DNA of 64,000 nucleotides from CAVVEQ01 sp963828855 (lineage in GTDB: Bacteria; Chloroflexota; Anaerolineae; Anaerolineales; Anaerolineaceae), in assembly GCA_963828855.1 (NCBI GenBank), contig CAWHGB010000002.1:930001-994000 (forward strand), in the 5' to 3' direction. The translations under genes were made by a program, and so were the position numbers. Below the pieces are notes generated by a model that had not been told where the DNA came from, did not search any database, and saw only the letters and a list, made by a program, of their open reading frames with translations. Shown one piece after another: positions 7,940 through 17,000 of the stretch (its first letter is position 1; each line of letters begins with the position of its first letter).

Positions 7940-9294
7940 GAATCACCCCCGCAAGCATTTGGCAGCGCTGGAAAAAAGACGAGATCCTGGGGGGAGTGAT
8001 CCGCAATACCACTTACCTCTTCAGCAGCAACACGGTAACCCTGGGGTTGAACACGCTTCAAACCCTGATCGCCACCTTCCTGCTCGGCCCCACTTTCTAC
8101 GGTATCCTAGGGCTGGTCACATCCTACGCTTCCAGTGTGAACCGCCTGCTTTCCTTCCGCATGGGAGAACTGGTCATCAAGCATGCCGGCGGACAGCTTG
8201 CCCTTGGCCGGAAGGACAAAGCCGCTGCGATCATCAAGACAGCTGGGTTGACCGAAGCGGCTACCTCGCTTGTCGCCTTCCTAATCCTGGTGCTGACCGC
8301 TAGTTGGGCTGCCGCGACGATAATTAAAGTACCCCAGGCAGCTCCCTGGATCGTTATTTTCGGCATATCACTCCTGGCAGATATCGTCTTCGAGACCTCA
8401 ACTGCGGTCTTGCAGCTTGGAAACCATTTCAAATACCAGGCAGTTTTAAACCTGGCGCAGAGCATCCTTGTGACGGTTCTCCTGGCGGTCGCGATCCTTT
8501 TCCACGGTACCATTTATTTCGTCCTGATCGCTTATCTCCTCGGAAAAGTCGTTCAGGGAGTGGGCACAACCATCCTCGCTTTTCGCTGGGTGAAACCGTT
8601 AATTGGTGATGACTGGCTTCGCCAACCATTCAGCTTGATCGAAAATCGAAAGGAGCTTGGTCATTTTGCCCTAAGTACCAACTTGAGCGGTTCGATCAAC
8701 ATGATCATCCGCGATAGCGAAATCCTATGGGTGGGATTCTTCCTGAATCCAACCGCTGCCGGATACTATAAACTTGCCCTGGCGTTGATGAATCTCACCG
8801 CCATCCCGATCAGCCAGATCATTAACACCACCTTCCCGCAAATCAGCATATCATCCGCCCGCCACGAATGGTCCACCCTTAAGCGCCTGCTGCGCCGCAC
8901 CTCCGCGATCGCTGCCGTCTGGATCACCTTCTGTGCGGTGGGAATGCTTCTTTTTGGACCACTCTTCTTCATCAACTACAAAGACGGAGCTTTCCTGCCC
9001 ACCCTCCCGGGGATGTTCATTCTGTTGCCCGGATTTGCTGCCCAGGGTATCTTATTCTGGAACCGTCCCTTACTGCTTTCACTTGGGAAACCGAATTTCC
9101 CATTGGCTGTTAATGCTGTGCTGGGTGCGATTAAAATAGGCCTGATGTTCCTGCTTGTGCCCACCTACGGTTATCTTGTCCAAGCTGGATTGCTTTCCGG
9201 GTATTTCTTCTTTGCCGCGGTCATCATAGTCTGGGTAGGGCTGCGGGAGATTCACCGGCAACAAGTCCTCTTTCCAATCCCTCTTGAAGCATGA
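7936..9294 (+). CDS. Polysaccharide flippase (Wzx/MOP superfamily)
   Basis: 452 residues, with about 12-14 predicted membrane helices. After a short cytoplasmic start come 'NTTYLFSSNTVTLGLNTLQT' and 'LLGPTFYGILGLVTSYASSV', the usual opening of Wzx-type lipid-linked oligosaccharide flippases. Basic loops separate the hydrophobic segments and the fold halves repeat. It presumably moves the undecaprenyl-linked repeat unit across the membrane. It sits between the sugar-nucleotide enzymes and a GT4 transferase with 4-base overlaps on both sides. Confidence 0.85.
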   Translation: MRITPASIWQRWKKDEILGGVIRNTTYLFSSNTVTLGLNTLQTLIATFLLGPTFYGILGLVTSYASSVNRLLSFRMGELVIKHAGGQLALGRKDKAAAIIKTAGLTEAATSLVAFLILVLTASWAAATIIKVPQAAPWIVIFGISLLADIVFETSTAVLQLGNHFKYQAVLNLAQSILVTVLLAVAILFHGTIYFVLIAYLLGKVVQGVGTTILAFRWVKPLIGDDWLRQPFSLIENRKELGHFALSTNLSGSINMIIRDSEILWVGFFLNPTAAGYYKLALALMNLTAIPISQIINTTFPQISISSARHEWSTLKRLLRRTSAIAAVWITFCAVGMLLFGPLFFINYKDGAFLPTLPGMFILLPGFAAQGILFWNRPLLLSLGKPNFPLAVNAVLGAIKIGLMFLLVPTYGYLVQAGLLSGYFFFAAVIIVWVGLREIHRQQVLFPIPLEA

Positions 9295-10418
9295 AGATCG
9301 CCTGCGTATCCCCCTCAAGGGTTCCCTCCCGCACTGCCAACTCCATCCAGGCGTTGAAAGCCTGCCATGGTCTGGCACAGAACGGTCACGAGGTGCGCCT
9401 CTTCCTCCCTGGCGAGGAACAGATTCTCTGGGATACCCTCGCAGGTCCATATGGCTTGGCAACGGAATTCCAGATCACCTGGTTAAAAAGCCGCAGGCTC
9501 TTACGCCGCTATGAATTTTCATTCAACACCGTAAGTCAGGCAAAGGAATGGGGCGCGGAAGTGGTCTATACCTGGCTCCCCCAGGTTGGACTCTTTTCTC
9601 TGGAGCGGGGTATTCCCGCGATCCTTGAAATTCACGACCGGCTTAAAGGTGCGCTTGGACCATGGGTGTTTTCCCGGTTCTGCCTTCATCCCGGCCGCAA
9701 GCGCATAGCGGTGATCACGCATGCTTTGTTGAAAGTTCTCGAATCAGAAAACGGTATCCACCTGGCAACAGATGAAGTGGTGATAACTCCCAACGGGGTG
9801 GAATGGGAACGGTTCGCCCATCAGCCCGAACCGGAGGAAGCGCGTGCCCTGCTGAACTTTCCGCAAAAACCGACTGCAGCCTTTTCCGGCCATTTTTATC
9901 CCGGGCGGGGATCGAATCTTCTTTTCTCCCTTGCCCAATCAATGCCTGAAATACAATTCGTCTGGATCGGCGGGCGCCATGAGGATATTGATCATTGGCA
10001 GGGCAGACTGCAGGCGGAAAAAGTTGAAAATGTGGTACTGACCGGGTTTGTGGAAAACAGCAGCCTTCCGCTCTACCTGGCTGCCGCGGATGTGTTGATG
10101 ATTCCATTTGAGCGCCGCATTGAAGGCTCCAGCGGTGGCAATAGCGCAGATATATGCAGCCCTATGAAGCTCTTCGAATACATGGCCACCGGGCGTGCCA
10201 TCCTCACCAGCGACCTGCCGGTGATACACGAAGTTTTGAACGAAACGAACGCGTGCTTTGCCCCACCTGAAGATCTTACCGCCTGGCAAAATACCCTTTC
10301 AAATCTCATTATCGATCCCGTCAGAAGAGATAAGATCGCCCAAAATGCCCGGGAGGACGCGCAGCAGTACTCCTGGAGGGAGCGTGAAAGAAGGGCTCTG
10401 GAGAATTTTCCTGGGTGA
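9291..10418 (+). CDS. Glycosyltransferase family 4
   Basis: 375 residues, GT-B fold. The N-terminal domain opens 'IACVSPSRVPSRTANSIQAL'; the donor-binding domain has 'EVVITPNGVEWERF', 'TAAFSGHFYPGRGSNLLF', 'VVLTGFVENSSLPLYLAAAD' and the EX7E-like stretch 'SPMKLFEYMATGRAILTSDL'. It transfers a sugar from a nucleotide donor, probably to the growing lipid-linked repeat unit. It overlaps the flippase by 4 bases and is followed at 3 bases by the GT39-like membrane protein. Confidence 0.88.
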   Translation: MKIACVSPSRVPSRTANSIQALKACHGLAQNGHEVRLFLPGEEQILWDTLAGPYGLATEFQITWLKSRRLLRRYEFSFNTVSQAKEWGAEVVYTWLPQVGLFSLERGIPAILEIHDRLKGALGPWVFSRFCLHPGRKRIAVITHALLKVLESENGIHLATDEVVITPNGVEWERFAHQPEPEEARALLNFPQKPTAAFSGHFYPGRGSNLLFSLAQSMPEIQFVWIGGRHEDIDHWQGRLQAEKVENVVLTGFVENSSLPLYLAAADVLMIPFERRIEGSSGGNSADICSPMKLFEYMATGRAILTSDLPVIHEVLNETNACFAPPEDLTAWQNTLSNLIIDPVRRDKIAQNAREDAQQYSWRERERRALENFPG

Positions 10419-10421
10419 ATC

Positions 10422-11960
10422 ATGACCACGGATAAAAAGAAAATCATCACCATCTTGCTTCTATCCCTGTTGGGCGGCATGGGATTGACGGCGGTCGTTA
10501 TCGCCCTTGGAGCGGGGGGTTGGAACACCCAGACATGGTTGCTTTCCGGTTTTTTGGTTTCGATGGCATTTCTTTTGCTCGCGCTCGCCATCCGTTGGGC
10601 GGGCGCGGAAAAAACCCTCATCTGGATCGTGGCTACCGGGTTGATCCTGCGTCTGGCGGTCAGCGTGGGGCTGACCCTTGCACTGCCGGTTTTTGGTTAC
10701 GATAGCGAAGAACATAATGCCGGGTATATTTTTGCTGATTCATTTGACCGGGATTCGCAAGCCTGGTCGCTGGCAGCATCCGGCGAGCCTGTCATCAAAG
10801 CGTTCGAGAATCAATACTTATCGGACCAGTACGGTGGGCTCCTTTCTCTCCTCGCGCTGGAATATCGCTACCTCAGCCCGGATGCCCACCGGCAGATGCT
10901 ACCCCTCATTATTTCCGCCACGTTTTTCATGCTTGCGGTGCCTTTTCTATGGAAGACGGCAAAAACACGTTGGAATCGACGCGTGGCGCTGATTGCCACC
11001 CTCGTGTTCGTCTTCTACCCCGAAGCCGTGTTACTTGGCAGCGCGCACATGCGTGAACCACTATTACTCTGCCTGGGAGCCATAGCAACCTGGGCAGTAG
11101 TAACCTGGGAAAAAGACTGGCGGCATTCATCGATGATCCTGTTGGCGTGTTTTCTGGGTGTGATGTTGTTCTCTTGGCGGTCAGGGATCGTCATTATCGG
11201 CCTGCTGCTGGGCTGGTTATTTGTGGATTGGGTCATGGAGCAGTGGAAACCCTCCCGAAGGGTTTGGGGTTGGTTATTTCTGGTCGGGATCATCCTGGTC
11301 CTTGCCCGTCTAAGTTACGCATGGATCCGCGAGACCGCTGTCTATGACGCCTATCTTACGGTTCAGTCATCAGGAATCCTGCAAATGGTTTTTCGCCAAA
11401 TTGGTTTCAAATACCAGTTACCGGTGGTTACCACCTACGGTATCACCCAGCCTCTTCTCCCTGCAGCGCTGGTCGCGTTGTCCAATCCACTTGCCAGTGC
11501 CATATCCATTCTGCGATCCCTTGGGTGGTACCTGCTGGCACCTGTCTTGATATTCAGCTTCTTTGCATCCTGGAGAGCTGAACCCGCGCGCGACCGCAGG
11601 CTGTTGATCTGGTTATCTTTTTTCAGCCTCATGTGGGTGATCATTTCTTCCTACCGTGCAGGAGGCGATCTCTGGGATAACCCGCGCTACCGCACCATTC
11701 TGCTTCCCTGGCTGGCCTTGGTGGCTGGCTGGGCTTGGGATTGGGCACTCAGCCAAAGAAATCCTTGGCTTGGAAGGATCTATTTGATAGAAGGATTAGC
11801 TGTACTTGTGATCACGAACCTGTATTTGACCCGATATGCGAATTTCGGCATTCGGTTGAACTTCTACTTGAATTTTGGATTGGCGGCAATTGCTGCTTTG
11901 CTTGTCATCGGAATCGGATTGATTTACGATGTTCGTAAAAAGCAGCGTGTAAAAAAATGA
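10422..11960 (+). CDS. Polytopic membrane protein, GT39/PMT-like glycosyltransferase
   Basis: 512 residues with roughly 11-12 hydrophobic helices. The first extracytoplasmic loop has 'YDSEEHNAGYIFADSFDRDS', an acidic loop like the catalytic D/E pair of GT-C transferases that use polyprenyl-phosphate sugars; the long loop after it is unlike a transporter. 'AHMREPLLLCLGAIATW' resembles the conserved 'sEpl' stretch of dolichyl-phosphate mannosyltransferase-like proteins. It could instead be a polysaccharide polymerase (Wzy), which would fit a flippase-containing operon lacking any other polymerase. It ends the exopolysaccharide block, 4 bases from the stop of a convergent small gene. Confidence 0.6.
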   Translation: MTTDKKKIITILLLSLLGGMGLTAVVIALGAGGWNTQTWLLSGFLVSMAFLLLALAIRWAGAEKTLIWIVATGLILRLAVSVGLTLALPVFGYDSEEHNAGYIFADSFDRDSQAWSLAASGEPVIKAFENQYLSDQYGGLLSLLALEYRYLSPDAHRQMLPLIISATFFMLAVPFLWKTAKTRWNRRVALIATLVFVFYPEAVLLGSAHMREPLLLCLGAIATWAVVTWEKDWRHSSMILLACFLGVMLFSWRSGIVIIGLLLGWLFVDWVMEQWKPSRRVWGWLFLVGIILVLARLSYAWIRETAVYDAYLTVQSSGILQMVFRQIGFKYQLPVVTTYGITQPLLPAALVALSNPLASAISILRSLGWYLLAPVLIFSFFASWRAEPARDRRLLIWLSFFSLMWVIISSYRAGGDLWDNPRYRTILLPWLALVAGWAWDWALSQRNPWLGRIYLIEGLAVLVITNLYLTRYANFGIRLNFYLNFGLAAIAALLVIGIGLIYDVRKKQRVKK

Positions 11961-11964
11961 TCGC

Positions 11965-12270
11965 TTAAGCCTGCCAGGGGCCGACCCCGTCCCAGGCGTA
12001 TTCCAGGTGTTCGGCTTTGTTCTTGCTGATTTTTTTCTGCACCTTACGGTGCGCCCATTTCATCAAGGTCAATCCCCCAATTTCATCCAATCGTCGGCCG
12101 ATCTCCCGGGTGCGCAGATGACGGCACTGATGGTTGTAGGCACCACCCGGACGTTCCGAGAGGTAATCCTGCTCCACTCCGATCTGGAATAGCTCATTCA
12201 TCAATTTATCCACCTCCCTGGATCGGTCGGCGGGATACGGCTTGGAAAACAGGTCGGTTAGAAACCCCAT
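11965..12270 (-). CDS. Hypothetical protein, 101 residues
   Basis: Not recognised. The protein is soluble and rich in Arg/His: 'NHQCRHLRTREIGRRLDEIG' followed by 'LMKWAHRKVQKKISKNK'. The start is supported by a good ribosome site (CCAGGAGAA just before ATG) and a TACAAT box about 20 bases further upstream, so it is a real single-gene unit. It converges on the GT39-like gene with only 4 bases between stops and no terminator hairpin. Confidence 0.65.
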   Translation of the reverse strand: MGFLTDLFSKPYPADRSREVDKLMNELFQIGVEQDYLSERPGGAYNHQCRHLRTREIGRRLDEIGGLTLMKWAHRKVQKKISKNKAEHLEYAWDGVGPWQA

Positions 12271-12417
12271 CTCATTTCTCCTGGTACGATTGTATCACGC
12301 GTAAATGATTATTTCTCCTTTGCACGCGAGTTGACCCCCACCAGTGGGATTTTCATCCTGGTTTTGAGCACTTTTCGCACCATATGTGGCACTGCATCAC
12401 CTCCTGAGGCTTCGTGC

Positions 12418-12423
12418 TATACT
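12418..12423 (+). promoter_or_regulatory. Extended -10 (TGC-TATACT) of the eight-gene operon, leaderless
   Basis: TATACT preceded by TGC (extended -10) ends 6 bases before ATG 12430. No -35 match at the usual distance, as often seen with extended -10 promoters. The predicted mRNA starts at the initiation codon of the operon's first gene. Confidence 0.55.
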
Positions 12424-12429
12424 CGTTTT

Positions 12430-12684
12430 ATGGACATGATGCGGGATCGTTGGGAACCGTGGGCACATTTCTTGCAACGTTTTGAGATGGAAAAACCGGC
12501 TGCGTTTCTCCTGGAAGCTGCCGGTCCGCTGACCATCCTGCTCGCCCAGGTGGTTTACCTGGGGCAGCCCTTGCTGGGCAGATCGAAAAACAGGGCGGAT
12601 TGGGAAGCCCTGGCAGGAATGCTGGAAGACCCTGCCCAGGCGAAGGCATTTGCCAATTATCTGAAGGAGGAACGGTTTTCTTGA
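12430..12684 (+). CDS. Hypothetical small protein, first gene of the 12.4-22.1 kb operon
   Basis: 84 residues, unrecognised. The middle, 'AAFLLEAAGPLTILLAQVVY', is mildly hydrophobic (one amphipathic or membrane segment), flanked by a Trp-rich start (RDRWEPWAHF) and a charged, helical C-terminus 'EALAGMLEDPAQAKAFANYL'. Because no bases separate the -10 spacing from ATG, it is probably translated from a leaderless mRNA. An internal AAGGAGG at its 3' end serves the next gene, and stop and start overlap (TTGA). It is likely a small accessory subunit of whatever the operon builds. Confidence 0.6.
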   Translation: MDMMRDRWEPWAHFLQRFEMEKPAAFLLEAAGPLTILLAQVVYLGQPLLGRSKNRADWEALAGMLEDPAQAKAFANYLKEERFS

Positions 12685-13433
12685 ATCTTGGGTATTCCGT
12701 CCTGGGAGCAGCCATTCTGGTTCTTTCGACCGGGATGTTGCTCATTTTCATTCGGCCGAATAAAAAACGCTCCCCCTTGGTGTTGCGGGAGATCCCTGCC
12801 GTGACCAGCCTGCGATGCATGCTTGGAGCTGCCATGGAGCAGGGTACGCGGATCCATTTTGGGCTAGGCCGAGCCCATCCGGGAGACTCCAATTACGCGT
12901 CCACCCTTGCAGGGCTGGATTCCCTCGAATCGATCACCCGTTCCACCCTCACAACGGATCAAACTCCTGTCGCCACCAGCGGGGATGGAAGCACCAGCCT
13001 GTTGGGTGAGGACATTGTCCGCGCAGTTTATCGCCGCGACTCAACTGTCGACCGCGTTCCGGGTGGGGATAGCCTGCTGGCAGGCGTTACCCCCTTTGCC
13101 TATGCGGCTGGTTCCCTGCCGATGATCTCCTCCCCCGATACAGGCGCAAATCTTTTCGTGGGTCATTTCGGAGTCGAATCCGGGTTAATGATCCCTGTGC
13201 AACCTTCCGGGGAGAAGGACTTCTTTGCCGGTTCCGATTCCATCCCCGCGCAGGCGGTGTTTTTTGCCGCCTCTGAAAACACGCTCCTTGGCGAGGAGAC
13301 CTTTGCCCTGCCGGCATATTTGGATGGAAAACGCTCCTACCAGGGTAGTTTGATGGTTCAGGACCTTCTACGGCTGATCATCGTCTTTGGGATGCTTGGC
13401 GGGGTGATCCTGGTTCTTGCGGGGGTGTTGTGA
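12681..13433 (+). CDS. DUF6754 family membrane protein
   Basis: 250 residues from TTG 12681, chosen because AAGGAGG lies at 12664-12670. One N-terminal helix (GYSVLGAAILVLSTGMLLIF) and one C-terminal helix (LLRLIIVFGMLGGVILVLAG) flank a soluble domain. The domain has 'AAMEQGTRIHFGLGRAHPGD', 'YASTLAGLDSLESI', 'VATSGDGSTSLLGEDIV' and 'GVTPFAYAAGSL', the hallmark order of DUF6754, found in Chloroflexota and some other bacteria with no known role. The repeated small-residue strands suggest an alpha/beta fold. It is joined to its neighbours by 4-base overlaps on both sides (TTGA, GTGA). Confidence 0.75.
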   Translation: MNLGYSVLGAAILVLSTGMLLIFIRPNKKRSPLVLREIPAVTSLRCMLGAAMEQGTRIHFGLGRAHPGDSNYASTLAGLDSLESITRSTLTTDQTPVATSGDGSTSLLGEDIVRAVYRRDSTVDRVPGGDSLLAGVTPFAYAAGSLPMISSPDTGANLFVGHFGVESGLMIPVQPSGEKDFFAGSDSIPAQAVFFAASENTLLGEETFALPAYLDGKRSYQGSLMVQDLLRLIIVFGMLGGVILVLAGVL

Positions 13434-14047
13434 GAGCCCCAATTGCGGCTGCCATCGCCATCGCTGCCGGGGTGATCGTCCTGGCGGGGTATTTCATTCC
13501 CTTGCCTCTTCTCCAGATCGTTCGTCTGCAAATTTTGGATTGGGCCATGCTCCTGGCTGCAGTCGCCGCACTGGTGGCAATCATCAACCTGTTTGTGGGG
13601 CATTTCCGAAAAGCGTTCAAACCCGGGGTATCGCGAATGTTTAGTATTGTCGTAACCCTTTTCTTTACTCTCACATTGATTTCCGGGCTGGTGCTTGGCG
13701 CATCGGATAGGCAGTTCCAACGGGTAGTGACCAATATTCAAATTCCCATAGAGACCACGCTTTTCGGAATGATCAGCATCTCCCTGGCATACGCGGCATT
13801 TCAATTCATCCGTCAGCGGAAGGGCTGGGTGAATACGGTATTCATAGTTTCCGTGGTTTTTTTCCTCCTTGCCAACAGCTGGTTTTTGGTCATCGGCCAA
13901 TCATTCCCGCTCCTGGGAGAGCTCATCTCTGGGATCCAGAAAATCCCCCTGGCCGGCTCCCGTGGAGTACTGATCGGTATCTCACTGGGCAGCCTTGTTA
14001 CCGGGCTGCGTATTCTGACCGGCATTGACCGGCCATATAGTGGATAA
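13430..14047 (+). CDS. Hypothetical polytopic membrane protein
   Basis: 205 residues from GTG 13430, which overlaps the upstream stop (GTGA). Five to six predicted helices: 'AAIAIAAGVIVLAGYFIPL', 'WAMLLAAVAALVAIINLFVG', 'MFSIVVTLFFTLTLISGLVL', a weaker one, then 'VFIVSVVFFLLANSWFLVIG' and 'GVLIGISLGSLVTGLRILTG'. No family recognised. Same general size and helix count as the 223-residue protein two genes on (18005), so the two may be a membrane pair. Confidence 0.65.
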   Translation: MRAPIAAAIAIAAGVIVLAGYFIPLPLLQIVRLQILDWAMLLAAVAALVAIINLFVGHFRKAFKPGVSRMFSIVVTLFFTLTLISGLVLGASDRQFQRVVTNIQIPIETTLFGMISISLAYAAFQFIRQRKGWVNTVFIVSVVFFLLANSWFLVIGQSFPLLGELISGIQKIPLAGSRGVLIGISLGSLVTGLRILTGIDRPYSG

Positions 14048-14050
14048 GCC

Positions 14051-17000
14051 ATGCCTGAAACCATTTGCCAGATATGCGGAACCCCCAACCAACCAGATGC
14101 AGTCATCTGCTCCATGTGCCATTCGCGGCTTGGTCCTCCACCGGGTCGGACGCAATCCCTGGAATCCCCCACCGATCAACCAGTATCTGAGAAAGAAAAC
14201 CTGGAATGGCTAGAACGAGTGCGGGCTTTGAATGCCATGGATCAGCTTGCTAAGAATGGCGGGATCCCTCCCATCCAAAGCAGCCCTGCACCAATTCCCT
14301 CCCCCGTACCTGATGAAGAAGTGGAAAACCCGGATTGGCTCCACAATACCCGCGATCTTTCCTCCGCTCAAAAACCTGCCTCCCCGCCGCCAGGGGGAGA
14401 GGATTTGAGCTGGCTCAATGACCTTCGTGCTTCCACTGGCAGTCTTGCCCCTCCGTCAGCAGTCCCCACCACCGCCGCCGAAGTCCTTGCGGCAGCAGCG
14501 TTCGCGAAGCACCAGGAGGAACAGGAGGAAGCCGAAAAGCTTGGTGAAACACAGCAGCTCACCCCGCGCGCTTCCATCCCAGGTTCTGCATCTGATTGGA
14601 TGGATAAACTTGGCGCTTCTGGAGAAGATAAGGATCTTAAACCCGGGTTCGAGGAAAGTTTTGGCTCACCCCTGGCAGAGATTGGGGCTGTGGTGAATTA
14701 TGATATTGAACGGGCCACTGGATCACTCGGCAAAGAGCAGGAAGGAGAAATTGCAGAATCTGCCGCTGTTTCAGTTCAGGAGCCGCCCCCTTCTGGACAG
14801 GTCGAAGACTTCCCATCCGCTCCCCCTTCGGAAACGACAGCATCCCCTGTTCCACCTTCATCTCCTGCACCCGCTACCGGAATTGACCTGGCATTCCTGG
14901 ATTCGATGTTGGCAACCCCTTCGGTTATTGGAGAAACCCCAGAAAGCCCTGCTGCAGAGAATACCGGGGCATTCGCGCAACCCCCAGCCGTCAAACAAAC
15001 CGAGGACAAACCTGAACCTGCTTCAACAGTTGAGCCATCACTGTCCTGGCTACAGGACCTGCAAAATAAACCTGAACCGACCCTGGTTCAGGACTCCGAT
15101 TTAGCAAATCAGGGTGCAGAATCTGGACAGAAGGAATCCTCCCTAGACGAAATTGTGTCGGTAACGCAGACAGCTTCCCCTGTTGGCTTTCCACCGACAT
15201 CCAATGTGATCGAGGAACTATCCATTCCTACTGAATCTTCTCCAGCACCTGCATCACAGCTCACCCCCGAGGAACTGGATGCTCGCCTCCTGAACCAATT
15301 TGTTTCCCCATCTCCCGTTATCGAAAAATCACCGATCGAGCCCACCCCCCAACCTCCCCATGATCTAAAAAACCTGCCCGGTTTTTCCTCCACTGGTTTA
15401 ACAGGCTTTTTAGGCACAGAGGCGATCGCCGGGATGGAATTGGAAGGTATCCTTCCACCCGATAGCGCCGGAGAAAAAGCCCAGGGAATTCCAACACCTG
15501 AAGCTCCCGCATCGCCGCAGGAAGTGACTCCCGAATCTGCTCACATTTCACGACCGCCAATTCAATCTGAGGTGCTCCCCTCGGATCAAGTTGCGTCTCC
15601 CGCCGCATCTGTGCAGGAAGAACCCTTGTCCGTTTCCATGCCTGAGCTATTCGTACCTCCAGAAGTTCCCCCATATTCACCCTCCCCGCAGGAACCACTA
15701 AATCAACCTGCATCTTCTCAAGTTGGGGAATCCCTTATTAATACAGAACAAGCGGCTGAAGTGGAACAGGTGGATATCGGGGCCATCCAACCCTCGGTGG
15801 ACACTCCCGATTGGCTAAAACAATATGCAGGTGAATTCAAGATCGACGATGCCCAGAGGTCTCTTTTTCCCAGCCAGGAGTCGTTGAGCAAGGAGTCCAC
15901 TGCAGATGTCGAATTTTCGCCCTCGGATTCCTTACCGTCTTCCGAACCGTCCCCGGTGGAACAATTTACCCCGGATGTTCCTGGTCCGCAGGATTTTGCA
16001 CCATCCGAACCCCAGCCGGTCGTCCCAGCAGCGGCGGAGATCCAAAACCAGGATTGGTTAAACACGGTCATTAACGAAACACCCTCCACACCTTTGGATC
16101 TTTTCAAGGACGTGGAAGAACCCCGCTTCGCTGCACCGGTGGAAGAATCCCCACCTCCAGCCGCTCCTGAATCAAAGCCTGAAGCCTGGGTGATGGAACC
16201 CGGACAGCACTCCGGGTTCACTGGACCACTGCCCGATTGGCTCCAGGAACTGGAAAGCGATTCTGAGGGAAAATCATCTACCGGCAACCAGCAGGGAACC
16301 GTAGAGGAACCGATCCCCGACCTTTTCGTATCGGCACCACCTGCGGCAGATCTCAATTCGGAGTCCGTACCTGAATTCTTGAAACCGCAACCGGAAGTCA
16401 AGCCTGATGTGCCTGGTTTGAACGACTTGGGTATCCGGACTGAAGATCTCTTCAAATCATCCACTTCCCCGGAGGAACCGCCTATGCCTGGGAAGGAACC
16501 TTCCCTGGAGGATTATGGCATCCTTCCGGAGAATATATTCCCCGCGAATCCTGAAGAAACGCCAGCAGAACCCCAGCCCGATTGGCTGAGCGGACTTCCA
16601 AACATGAAGGATGAGGGTACACCTGCACCCCCATTGTCCGAAGCCCTGCCGGAACAGAATATAAACGAACAAACACCCGGGGTTGCAGCCTCGATGCTGG
16701 CGGTGAACGCAGTGAACGCGGTGAGCCAGGTAGCCAAGCCTCAACCTGTTCGCAGCGCAGCTGAACCCAGTCCCGCCGTACCTTTCGGTTTGGAATCCCT
16801 TCCTGATTGGATCTCCGCTGAGCGCGGGGAAGGCGATTCTGCGGATGCCTCCGGAGACCAACCCGCCATCGCCCAGGCGGAAATGCCCGGCTGGCTGGAG
16901 GCGCTTAAACCAGTCGGAATGGCCAAAGCCGCCTTTTCTGGGTCAAAACCTCCTCCTGCTGAAAATGCCCCCGTAACCGGTTCCTTAAAACCCACCACCG

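Noticed and set aside
13358..13900. 180-codon minus-strand frame opposite two operon genes
   Set aside because: Antisense shadow of two coupled plus-strand genes; composition not protein-like.
15718..16464. Long Ser/Gly-rich minus-strand frame inside the 1316-residue gene
   Set aside because: Low-complexity antisense of the Pro/Ser-rich region; no start site context.
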